The notes under the pieces were generated by a model. That model was given only the letters and a program-made list of their open reading frames with translations. It was not told the origin of the DNA and did no database searches. From assembly GCA_043782425.1 (NCBI GenBank), contig JAYWAM010000155.1:1-15607 (forward strand): a stretch of DNA of 15,607 bases, written 5' to 3'. Origin of the DNA: JAYWAM01 sp043782425. GTDB lineage: Bacteria; Pseudomonadota; Gammaproteobacteria; Burkholderiales; Usitatibacteraceae. The first letter of the stretch is position 1. Each line of letters opens with the position of its first letter. The position numbers and the translations under genes were made by a program. Of the stretch, positions 6,352-13,772 are shown one piece after another.

Positions 6352-8889
6352 CTATTCTTCCAACGCCAGTCGGCAAGCTTCTTCTTCGCTGAGCTTGGCG
6401 CCCTCGGCGAGCAGGCGCGTGAGCTCGCAGGCAGAGAGCTTGGCGCGCAGCAGCGCGTGTAGTTTTTCGCGAGCGCGGGCTTCGTTGGGTTGGCGGAACA
6501 TTTTTTTCGCCGTGTGAGCTGCATCGGCAAAACCGGCGAAAAGTGCCGCGTTGCTGTCCTTGCCGGCCAAGGCGCAGCGCAATGCAAAGTGATCCATGAA
6601 GATCCAGGCATAGCCCGCGTCAACGAGCAAGGGGATGGCGTCGCGCATTGATTGGAGTGCGGCATCGATGTCGCCATATTCAGTGAGCGCGCCCGCGAGA
6701 TTGCCCAGGGTGATTCCCAAGTGATTGTTGATGTTGCGGGTGCTTGAGTGTGACTGGCGCAGCAGTGTAGCTGCTGCGTAAAACCCTGCCACGGCGGCGT
6801 CCAGATCGCCTTGCGACCAGGTGAGGTCGGTGATGTTGGCAAGCGTGCGTAGCGCTTCGCGCTCGGCGCCAATGCTGCGGTGAAGCGCAAGCGCTTTTTC
6901 AAAGAGTAACCTGGCATTTGCCTTTTCGCCGACGCCGACCTTGAAGTGGGCAAATGTTTCATAGTAACGGGCAAGCGCTCTATTGGCGTCGGATTGTTGC
7001 AGCAGCGCTTGCGCCTCGGAAAATACGGGTAGCGCAGCGTCGAAATGTCCCATGAGCGTCATCGCCGCGCCCTTCTGCGCAAGCGAAAAACCGCGCCAGA
7101 TTGTGTTCTGTAGCCGCCGGTAGAGACTAATGGAAGATTCCAGTGACGCCGCCGCTTCGGCAGGCGCTGGTGTGGTCAACATTATTCCCAACCATACGTG
7201 TAAACGCGCCTGATCGATTTCCGCAGTATTCGCGCTGATATGCGCGATGGCGGTGTCGATGCGCCTTCGGCCTTCGGCATGCAGCGCCATTTCCAGCCAC
7301 AGCGGCCCGGAAGCCGCCGCGAGCCCGATGCCCAGGTTGTGATCGCCATTTGGGCCAAATGCCCAGTCAAGCGCTGCGCGTACGTTATCGCATTCGTGCG
7401 CATAGGCTGTGCGCCACGCGGCGTCGGAAAGGTGCAGCCAGTCGTCTGGCGCGCGCTCGAAGTAATCGCAGAAATACTGCGCATGGCGGTGTTCGAGAAC
7501 GGCGGTCTCACCCGCTGCTTCAAGTTTTTCACGTGCATAGGCGCGTGGTGTTTCGAGCAAATGGTAGCGCGCACCCGAAGCAGTGGTGTCGACCACCAGC
7601 AGTGAACGCGCCACCAGTTGCGAGATGAGATCAGTCACGGCGAATTGGCCGATGGTGTCGGTGGCGGCTATAGTCATGGCCGCATCGAGCGTGAAGCTGC
7701 CATGAAAGATGGAAAGGTGTCTGAGCACCATGCGCTCTTCCTCGGTCAAAAGGTCATAGCTCCAGTCGAGCGCCGCGCGCAACGTTTGTTGACGCGGCAG
7801 CGCCGTGCGCGCCCCGCCGGTGAGAAACGCGAAGCGGTCGTCGAGCCGGGTATGAATTTCCTCGACCGTGAACGAGCATACCCTGGCCGCGGCCAACTCT
7901 ATCGCCAGCGCAATGCCATCCAGCCGGACGCAGATTTGCGCGACCGCTTGAGCGCGCGCGGGAATGAGTGCGAAGTCGAGTCGATGCAGTCGGGCGCGTT
8001 CGACAAATAGCTGTACCGCTTCCGACCGCGCGATGGTCATCATGTCGGCTGCTGGGTCGGGCAACGACAGTGTTGGTAGCAGCCAGGTCTGCTCGCCGGA
8101 AATGTTAAGCGCTTCGCGGCTGGTGGCGAGGATGGTGACTTTCGGACACGACCCCAGCAGCGTCTCGGCGAGCCTGGCGCACGTTTCGAGAAGGTGCTCG
8201 CAGTTGTCGAGGATGAGTAGCAGCTGGCTTCCCTTGATCTGCCGGGCGAGCGTATCGACAAGCGGCTTGCCGGTGGCTTCCTGTATGCCGAGCACCTGCG
8301 CCACCGCACTCGCGACCAATGCAGGATCGGTCAAGGGGGCGAGATCGACAAACCACACGCCATCGCGAAAGGAAGAGGCCATCTCCCTTGCCGCATGCAG
8401 CGCAAGGCGCGTTTTACCGATGCCGCCGATGCCGGCAAGAGTCAACAGGCGCGTCTTGGGCAACAGCTCGGCGATGCGGGCAAGCTCCGCTTCGCGGCCG
8501 ATGAACGAGGTCAGCGACTCGCGAAGGTTGGAACCTCCGTTCCGGTCGTCAATGTCTTTCGAAACCGCCGCCTCGACCGCCACAACCGGACCGGCAAAGC
8601 GATAGCCGCGACGGGCGAGCGTTTCGATCCAGTCCGCGCCGTCTGGCGCCTGCGCGAGCACACGTCGGATGGCAACAATCTGAAAGGCAAGGTTACCCTC
8701 TTCGACGACCATACCTTGCCAGGCGACCTTCAGAATTTCCGCCTTGCTGACAAATTCCCCCGCATGCGCAACCAGCGCAGAAAGAACGGCAACTGCGCGG
8801 GCGCCTAGGGACACCGGTACGCCTTCGCGCATGAGCATCCCGGCGGCAGGGTCGAGACGGAAGGGGCCAAGATCGTAAAGCACGGTCAT
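6352..8889 (-). CDS. STAND regulator R2: winged helix, NB-ARC ATPase, TPR-like sensor
   Basis: The protein has 845 residues. Winged helix: 3-102 (RGYRF wing). NB-ARC: about 126-456, with Walker A GIGGIGKTR at 153-161, Walker B LLLILDNCEH at 223-232, ATSRE at 255-259, GIALAIELAAAR at 325-336 and LLETPRAYAREKL at 444-456. Residues about 495-800 are Ala/Leu-rich helical repeats of TPR type, ending in LLAEGAKLSEEEAC. The ATG at 8889 is chosen because R1 and R3 start at the same alignment column; a TTG at 8952 in frame would add 21 unsupported residues. No Shine-Dalgarno sequence is visible. In this family ATP binding is thought to drive oligomerisation upon sensing through the repeats. It is divergent from beta-helix gene C, its probable target. 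Confidence 0.92.
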   Translation of the reverse strand: MTVLYDLGPFRLDPAAGMLMREGVPVSLGARAVAVLSALVAHAGEFVSKAEILKVAWQGMVVEEGNLAFQIVAIRRVLAQAPDGADWIETLARRGYRFAGPVVAVEAAVSKDIDDRNGGSNLRESLTSFIGREAELARIAELLPKTRLLTLAGIGGIGKTRLALHAAREMASSFRDGVWFVDLAPLTDPALVASAVAQVLGIQEATGKPLVDTLARQIKGSQLLLILDNCEHLLETCARLAETLLGSCPKVTILATSREALNISGEQTWLLPTLSLPDPAADMMTIARSEAVQLFVERARLHRLDFALIPARAQAVAQICVRLDGIALAIELAAARVCSFTVEEIHTRLDDRFAFLTGGARTALPRQQTLRAALDWSYDLLTEEERMVLRHLSIFHGSFTLDAAMTIAATDTIGQFAVTDLISQLVARSLLVVDTTASGARYHLLETPRAYAREKLEAAGETAVLEHRHAQYFCDYFERAPDDWLHLSDAAWRTAYAHECDNVRAALDWAFGPNGDHNLGIGLAAASGPLWLEMALHAEGRRRIDTAIAHISANTAEIDQARLHVWLGIMLTTPAPAEAAASLESSISLYRRLQNTIWRGFSLAQKGAAMTLMGHFDAALPVFSEAQALLQQSDANRALARYYETFAHFKVGVGEKANARLLFEKALALHRSIGAEREALRTLANITDLTWSQGDLDAAVAGFYAAATLLRQSHSSTRNINNHLGITLGNLAGALTEYGDIDAALQSMRDAIPLLVDAGYAWIFMDHFALRCALAGKDSNAALFAGFADAAHTAKKMFRQPNEARAREKLHALLRAKLSACELTRLLAEGAKLSEEEACRLALEE

Positions 8890-8979
8890 CTGTCGTTCGC
8901 GGTTCGGCTTAAGAATAGGAAAGCGTTGTAGTACAGCGGGTTCTTTCAACAAGGCAGCGAGAAGGCTGAATTGACTGGC

Positions 8980-8992
8980 ATTTTATCCGATG
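8980..8992 (-). promoter_or_regulatory. Probable R2 promoter element (conserved 13-mer)
   Basis: The plus strand reads ATTTTATCCGATG, one mismatch from the copies in front of R1 and R3. On the minus strand it gives TAAAAT as a -10 candidate, about 90 bp upstream of the R2 ATG. A further leader motif on the minus strand (TGAAAGAACCCGC, about 8936-8948) is shared with R3 at nearly the same distance. Confidence 0.5.
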
Positions 8993-9034
8993 GCGTTGGC
9001 CCTAGCGGGATTTTTGCTATCGACAAAGAATTTT

Positions 9035-9088
9035 CTAAGAATATTTAAAGGACTTCCTAAAGACAGCGCCTAGCCCGTCCCCTAAGAT
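9035..9088 (+). promoter_or_regulatory. Phased CTAAG/TTAAAG array and -10-like element upstream of beta-helix gene C
   Basis: The half-sites are CTAAG at 9035, TTAAAG at 9045 and CTAAAG at 9057. Their TAA cores are 10 and 12 bp apart, less regular than the other arrays. TAAGAT at 9083-9088 begins 25 bp after the last core, inside CCTAAGATT, which is also found at 1101-1109. CCGTG follows closely in both. This supports a shared promoter design activated from the direct repeats, here presumably by R2. Confidence 0.5.
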
Positions 9089-9128
9089 TCAAGCCGTGAT
9101 AGGGGGTATGCAATCCCTTTTCCAAAAA

Positions 9129-9165
9129 AAGGAAGGATGGGGTTGAGAATGCAACTGCCTTCCTT
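9129..9165 (+). other. Inverted repeat in the 5' UTR of beta-helix gene C
   Basis: AAGGAAGG at 9129-9136 and CCTTCCTT at 9158-9165 form a perfect 8-bp stem with a 21-base loop. An alternative pairing exists with CCTTTTCC just upstream (about 9116-9123). Mutually exclusive hairpins in a leader of about 160 nt could affect translation or mRNA stability. No known riboswitch is recognised. Confidence 0.3.
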
Positions 9166-9245
9166 CTATGAGTCGCAACGAGGTGAAACACAAAAACTCT
9201 GCTTATGCGGCGCGAATTAATCTAACTATTACGAAAGGATTCGCA

Positions 9246-10190
9246 ATGAAAAAACTGCCTGCTTTTCCGAGCATAATCGCTATTATTTCCTTACTGCTCC
9301 TTTCCGCCAGCGCCCACGCCGGGTTGTTCCGCGCTTACGTATCATCGACCGGCAACGACGCCAACGCGTGCAGCCTGCAGGCGCCTTGCCGCCTGCTTCC
9401 TGCCGCCCTTGCCGCGATAAGCGACGGCGGCGAAATCTGGATGCTCGACTCGGCCAATTACAACACCGGGCCGGTCAATATCGCCAAGTCGGTGACCATC
9501 CTCGCCATTCCCGGCATGGTCGGGAGTGTACTGGCGGTCAATGGGCCGGCAGTCAGCATTACTGCATCCGGCCTCTCGATTGCGTTGCGCAATTTGGCGA
9601 TCATTCCATTGACCGGCGGGGGTGGATCATACGGAGTCTATATGACGGGCGCTTCAACTCTCACCATCGAAAATAGCCTGCTCGCCAACCTTCCCAATCA
9701 TGGGGTGGTTGTTTCTGGAACGGGTACAGTGGAAATCGATAACACGACCATTCGCAACAACAGCGGCTATGCCTTAAGTTTGCAAAATGGGGCTTCTGCT
9801 GACATTCATGGCACGAAAATGTTGAATAACTCGATGGGTGGAATACAAGCCTATTCCGGTGCTTCGCTAAACACAACAGCAACGGTCAGCGATTCACTTA
9901 TCTCGGGCGGAACTGAAGGCGTTTACGCCTATGCCCCCACCGATGGGAACGGCGCCTCACGCATTTTCGTGACACGCAGCACTATTCAAAAAACCGCCTT
10001 TGCACTCGACAGCGAAGCCAACGGCACAGGTTCGTCATTGATCGCCGCAAGCAACAGCATGATCGTGAACAACTACTGTTCCTATTATCAGGGTGGCACT
10101 GGTTCGCCTATCATCCGTTCGTTAGGCAACAATCACATCGCCGACAACACAACCAGTTTCGGTTCGCTAACCACGACATTGCTTCAGTAA
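9246..10190 (+). CDS. Secreted right-handed parallel beta-helix protein C
   Basis: The protein has 314 residues from the ATG at 9246. This start is chosen because a signal peptide begins there (MKKLPAFPS, hydrophobic core, cleavage near ASAHA-GLF), a ribosome binding site (gaaagga) precedes it, and it aligns with paralogues A and B. An upstream in-frame ATG at 9168 has none of these. The cap matches A and B without gaps, with cysteines at 42 and 48 and DGGEIWMLDSANYNTGPVNI. The body (about 100-310) consists of Asn/Gly/Ser/Thr-rich coils that differ clearly from A and B and lack their SAGNNAVSNN end. Divergent from R2, it has array 3 in its promoter region. It is probably exported to the surface; no activity is assigned. 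Confidence 0.88.
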   Translation: MKKLPAFPSIIAIISLLLLSASAHAGLFRAYVSSTGNDANACSLQAPCRLLPAALAAISDGGEIWMLDSANYNTGPVNIAKSVTILAIPGMVGSVLAVNGPAVSITASGLSIALRNLAIIPLTGGGGSYGVYMTGASTLTIENSLLANLPNHGVVVSGTGTVEIDNTTIRNNSGYALSLQNGASADIHGTKMLNNSMGGIQAYSGASLNTTATVSDSLISGGTEGVYAYAPTDGNGASRIFVTRSTIQKTAFALDSEANGTGSSLIAASNSMIVNNYCSYYQGGTGSPIIRSLGNNHIADNTTSFGSLTTTLLQ

Positions 10191-10253
10191 GACGTGCGTG
10201 TCAAAGGCCACCATGAACGCCCGAACAATGCAAATTACTCAGGAGAAAACGCC

Positions 10254-10355
10254 ATGGCTTCTCGCACCATTTTACGCAACACCTTGGCTATCGTTGTAAT
10301 ATCGCGCCTCCACTGCGGTGCACTTTTCCCAGGCACGTCTGACTGTTTATCTTAA
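10254..10355 (+). pseudogene. 5' fragment of a fifth beta-helix gene
   Basis: With a good ribosome binding site (caggaga), an ATG at 10254 opens MASRTILRNTLAIVVIS, matching the signal peptides of paralogues A and B (MTHRTVLRSTFAFIVMS). GALF follows where the paralogues have AGLF at the cleavage site. The match then ends, and the frame stops at TAA 10353-10355. What remains is a truncated 33-codon ORF of a gene that lost its cap and coils. It lies 63 bp behind gene C, mirroring the tandem arrangement of A and B. Confidence 0.7.
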
Positions 10356-10357
10356 CG

Positions 10358-10386
10358 TTAACGGTGCAAAAACGCAGTGATAAGAT
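10358..10386 (+). promoter_or_regulatory. Candidate promoter of the zinc-ribbon membrane gene
   Basis: TTAACG (10358-10363), a 17-bp spacer and TAAGAT (10381-10386) resemble sigma70 -35 and -10 boxes, four of six matches each. The -35 overlaps the palindrome TTAACGTTAA at 10352-10361. The first base after the stop of the beta-helix fragment is within this palindrome. Confidence 0.3.
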
Positions 10387-10421
10387 CAAGTATGTTGTAT
10401 TCAAACAGGAGAATTGATGAC

Positions 10422-10772
10422 ATGGAAGCGATAAGACAGTGCCTGAAATGCGGTATGGAAAGTGATCTATCCAATAGTGTGTGCGCAAATTGCGGTGCAG
10501 CCGCTTTCTCGAAAAGGCCCTCCCGAACGCTCGGTTGGTATATGACAATAGCCGGCGGAGTGATCGCTTGCCTGATCGGTGCGGCCATACTTTTTGCGCC
10601 ATCAGGTGCACGTGCGGATGGACATTTGATGCACAGCCTGTATGGTTTTTTGCTAGTTTGTATATTGACACTCTTGCAGGGGGTCCATGTACTCCGAAAA
10701 GGCAAAGTCAGTCAATTATTGGTGTGGATGACTATCGGCGCCGTGGCTGGGTTCGTGGGTGTTTTTCGATGA
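10422..10772 (+). CDS. Zinc-ribbon membrane protein, unrecognised family
   Basis: The protein has 116 residues from ATG 10422, chosen for the ribosome binding site (caggag, spacing 10) and because the zinc ribbon begins immediately after. CLKCG and CANCG, 11 residues apart, form a four-cysteine zinc-binding knuckle near the N-terminus. Three hydrophobic segments follow, starting at WYMTIAGGVIACLIGAAILF, LMHSLYGFLLVCILTLL and LLVWMTIGAVAGFVGVF. The layout of a cytosolic ribbon followed by membrane helices is common in small bacterial proteins of unknown role. It is convergent with R3. The 69-bp gap between the two genes holds an imperfect hairpin (GTCAAGC at 10808 with GCTTTGAC ending 10827), which could be a weak shared terminator. 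Confidence 0.72.
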   Translation: MEAIRQCLKCGMESDLSNSVCANCGAAAFSKRPSRTLGWYMTIAGGVIACLIGAAILFAPSGARADGHLMHSLYGFLLVCILTLLQGVHVLRKGKVSQLLVWMTIGAVAGFVGVFR

Positions 10773-10841
10773 CTGCGGGCGCCTTTGCGGGTGAGCCTGA
10801 ACTCGGAGTCAAGCCACTAGCTTTGACGGTGATATCTGTGA

Positions 10842-13367
10842 CTACTCTTCAAGTGCGAGTTGACACGCTTCTTCTTCGCTCAGTTTAGCGCCTTCCGCAA
10901 GCAAGCGATCGAGTTCGTCCGGTACAAGTTTTTCCCGCAGAACAGAGAGCAACTTGTTGCGTAGCCGCACTTCGTTAGGCTCTCGCGACACTTCCTTGGC
11001 TGCGAACATGCTGTCAGCATAACTCGCAAGCCGCGCGGCATTCGCGATCTTTCCGGCAAGTGCAGCCCTGAGCGCGTAGTGATCCATGTCTAGCCACGCC
11101 TGGCCCATTTCCATCATCAAGGGGAGGCCTTCGCGCAGGGCCACGAGGGCGGCATTCAGTTCCCCGCGTTCAGTATGCACTCCCGCGAGGTTGGAAAGAT
11201 TGAAGCCAAGCATGGTCTTTGTCGTATATGCAGATGTGCGCAAGAGTGCGATGTTCTCCTGATAGCCAAGCAGCGCGGCATCAAGATCGCCTAACGCCCA
11301 GGTCAGGTAAGCGTAGTTACCGAGCATGCGTAACAACTCGCGTTGCGCGCTAATTTTTCGACAAAGTGTAATCGCACTTTCGAAGTGCGGACGGGCACCT
11401 GGCGCGTTTCCACTACGCATCTTCAGATAACCGGCCACTTCGGCATGACGCGCGAGCGCTCGAGGCACATTCAAGTTTTCCAGCAGGGGATACGCCTCGT
11501 CAAGCGCAGCTTGCGCCTCTGCAAGCCGATCAAGACGCGGTAATACAAGTGCGCTCTGTACGAGAGAAAAACCCAATCCCAGCGCATCCCCCAAGCGCCG
11601 ATATATTTCGACCGCACGCAATTTGGCATACACCGACTCCGCCGGTGATGAATCGCCGCATAACATGCCCTGCCACAGATACAATCGCGCCAGTTCCGGA
11701 TCCGGGGTGTTTCTTATTAGCGAATCGGCAATCTCGAATCTTTTCCGTCCTTCCGGAACAAGCGATAACTCAAGCCAGATAGGGCCGGTGGCGCTGCATA
11801 AGCCGATGCCGATATCCCGATCCCCCTCAGACCCGAATGCCCAGTCGAGCGCCGCGCGCACATTGTCGCACTCGTGCGCATAAGCAGCGCGCCACGCCGC
11901 GTCGGGCAGACGCAGCCAGTCGTCGGGCGCGCGCTCGAAGTAGTCGCGGTAATACTGCGCATGGCAGCGTTCGAGGTCGGCCTTCTCGTGCGCCTGTTCG
12001 AGCTTCTCGCGCGCATAGGCACGCGGGGTTTCGAGCAGGTGATAACGCGCCCCCGATGTCGTGGTATCGACCACCAGCAGCGAACGCGCCACCAGTTGCG
12101 AAATCAGCTCGGCCACGGCGAATTGGCCGATCGTGTCGGTCGCGGCTACGTCCGTGGCGGCATCGAGGGTGAAGCTGCCATGGAAGACCGAAAGATGTCT
12201 GAATACGGCGCGCTCTTCCTCGGTGAGGAGGTCATGGCTCCAGTCGAGCGTTGCGCGCAATGTCTGCTGGCGCGGCAGCGCCGTGCGTGTCCCGCCGGTA
12301 AGCAGAGCGAAACGGTCGTTAAGTCTCCCGTGAATTTCCTCAATAGTGTACGAGCGCACTCTTGCCGCGGCCAGTTCGATCGCCAGCGCAATGCCGTCAA
12401 GCCGGATGCAGATTTGCGCCACCACCCTGGATTGCGCAGGCGATAGCGCGAAATCCAGCAGGTGCTGCCTGGCGCGTGCTACAAAGAGTTGCACCGCCTC
12501 GGACTGCGCTATGGCATCCATGTTCGCATCGGGCTCGGGGAGCGACAGCGTCGGCAGCAGCCAGGTCTGCTCGCCTGCAACCTGCAAAGGTTCGCGGCTC
12601 GTGGCCAGTATCGTCACTCCCGCGCATGCGCCCAGCAGTGCCTCGGCCAGCCTGGCGCACGCCTCAAGCAGATGCTCGCAGTTATCGAGGATGAGGAGCA
12701 ACTGGCTACCCTTGAGCTGTCGGGCGAGCGTATCGACAAGCGGCTTGCCGCTGGCTTCCTGTATGCCAAGCACCTGCGCGACCGCGCTGGGAACGAGGGC
12801 CGGATCCGTCAGGGGGGCCAGATCGACAAACCATATTCCGTCGAGAAAAGAGTCAGTCAGCCCCCCTGCCGCATGCAGCGCAAAGCGTGTCTTGCCGATG
12901 CCGCCGATGCCGGCAAGGGTGAGAAGGCGCGTTTTGGGCAACATCTTCCGGATGCGCGCAAGTTCCGCTTCGCGACCGATGAACGAGGTGAACGGCTCGC
13001 GCAGGTTGGATCTTTTGCTGGTGCCAGCGGCTTCTTGTGTCGCAGCCGTTTCAACCTTTACGACCGGCCCGGCAAAGCGGTAGCCGCGCTTGGGAAGCGT
13101 TTCTATCCAGGCATCGCCTCCCGGCGCCTGGGCCAACGCCCGTCTCAGCAAAGTCATCTGGTAAGCGATGTTGCCCTCTTCGACGAATACTCCCTGCCAC
13201 ACAGCCTCCATGATCTCGGCCTTGCCGATGAACTCGCCTGCACGTGCCACCAGAACGGAAAGTACTGCGACAGTACGCGCGCCAAGCGCTACCGGAACAC
13301 CGTCGCGCGTGAGCATACCCGCAGTTGGGGCAAGCCTAAAAGGGCCGATATCGTAAAGAGAGGCCAT
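10842..13367 (-). CDS. STAND regulator R3: winged helix, NB-ARC ATPase, TPR-like sensor
   Basis: The protein has 841 residues. It aligns without gaps to R2 over the first 530 or so: winged helix 3-102, Walker A GIGGIGKTR at 153-161, Walker B LLLILDNCEH at 223-232, ATSRE at 255-259, GIALAIELAAAR at 325-336 and LLETPRAYAREKL at 444-456. From about 515 to 800 the TPR-like repeats differ strongly from R2. The last 20 residues (LLAEGAKLSEEEAC) are again nearly identical. This pattern suggests a constant DNA-binding and ATPase engine with a diversified sensor. The recognition-helix segment at 65-78 (GNIAYQMTLLRRAL) also differs from R1 and R2. No Shine-Dalgarno sequence precedes the ATG. It is divergent from the secreted gene at 13773. 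Confidence 0.93.
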   Translation of the reverse strand: MASLYDIGPFRLAPTAGMLTRDGVPVALGARTVAVLSVLVARAGEFIGKAEIMEAVWQGVFVEEGNIAYQMTLLRRALAQAPGGDAWIETLPKRGYRFAGPVVKVETAATQEAAGTSKRSNLREPFTSFIGREAELARIRKMLPKTRLLTLAGIGGIGKTRFALHAAGGLTDSFLDGIWFVDLAPLTDPALVPSAVAQVLGIQEASGKPLVDTLARQLKGSQLLLILDNCEHLLEACARLAEALLGACAGVTILATSREPLQVAGEQTWLLPTLSLPEPDANMDAIAQSEAVQLFVARARQHLLDFALSPAQSRVVAQICIRLDGIALAIELAAARVRSYTIEEIHGRLNDRFALLTGGTRTALPRQQTLRATLDWSHDLLTEEERAVFRHLSVFHGSFTLDAATDVAATDTIGQFAVAELISQLVARSLLVVDTTTSGARYHLLETPRAYAREKLEQAHEKADLERCHAQYYRDYFERAPDDWLRLPDAAWRAAYAHECDNVRAALDWAFGSEGDRDIGIGLCSATGPIWLELSLVPEGRKRFEIADSLIRNTPDPELARLYLWQGMLCGDSSPAESVYAKLRAVEIYRRLGDALGLGFSLVQSALVLPRLDRLAEAQAALDEAYPLLENLNVPRALARHAEVAGYLKMRSGNAPGARPHFESAITLCRKISAQRELLRMLGNYAYLTWALGDLDAALLGYQENIALLRTSAYTTKTMLGFNLSNLAGVHTERGELNAALVALREGLPLMMEMGQAWLDMDHYALRAALAGKIANAARLASYADSMFAAKEVSREPNEVRLRNKLLSVLREKLVPDELDRLLAEGAKLSEEEACQLALEE

Positions 13368-13480
13368 GCAACGTGCTCAGTTTTGCGGGTTCAAACGGGG
13401 TTGCGGGAAATGAGCGGACGCGTTGTCGAACAACATGCGGGTTCTTTCAGACGGACAGCATGGGGATTGAATAGATTGGT

Positions 13481-13493
13481 ATTTTAACCGATG
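13481..13493 (-). promoter_or_regulatory. Probable R3 promoter element (conserved 13-mer)
   Basis: ATTTTAACCGATG on the plus strand is identical to the copy before R1. The minus strand gives CATCGGTTAAAAT, with TAAAAT as the -10 candidate about 114 bp from the R3 start. TGAAAGAACCCGC on the minus strand near 13438-13450 is shared with the R2 leader. Confidence 0.5.
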
Positions 13494-13526
13494 CCGCTCT
13501 CCAACTGCGGCGTCTTCGCGATCATC

Positions 13527-13602
13527 CAATAATGCTCAAATAATTTTCAAATAATTTTCTATTGGCTTGCACAGGACGGCAAATGCCAAGCCGCCCCAAG
13601 AT
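13527..13602 (+). promoter_or_regulatory. Phased CAAATAATTTT array and -10-like element upstream of the second QTVDDSAC gene
   Basis: CAAATAATTTT is repeated perfectly at 13537-13547 and 13548-13558, after a degenerate CAATAATGCT at 13527. The TAA cores are at 13530, 13541 and 13552, exactly 11 bp apart. CCAAT (13526) and ATTGG (13561) bracket the array as an inverted pair. CAAGAT at 13597-13602 aligns with the -10-like elements of the other arrays but is the weakest and lies farther away (45 bp from the last clear core). A segment ACAGGACGG at 13571 resembles the AAAGGAC end of array 2, so a degenerate last half-site may exist. Confidence 0.48.
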
Positions 13603-13772
13603 GCGCGGCATGATCGGAAGTGCGCAAATTAAATGCCAAGCATGGATAGAAGGACAGGGCTGGTGGAAGCCGCGAATATGCCCGTTCCGCCCGTGCGCCG
13701 CAGCGGGGCGAAGCGAAAAAATCCCTGCCTATGTTGCGCAGACTGATCCAACCGCCACGAAGGAGATTCGTC

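Noticed and set aside
8890..8952. TTG start for R2 giving 21 extra residues
   Set aside because: The extension has no counterpart in R1 or R3, and the shared leader motif TGAAAGAACCCGC lies in this stretch.
9168..9245. Upstream ATG for beta-helix protein C
   Set aside because: It would bury the signal peptide behind 26 charged residues, and the ribosome binding site belongs to the ATG at 9246.
12346..13083. Long plus-strand ORFs over the regulators (also 7964-8605 and 23-505)
   Set aside because: They are Ser/Ala/Arg-rich mirror frames of the conserved NB-ARC region, and the same shadow appears at all three regulators.
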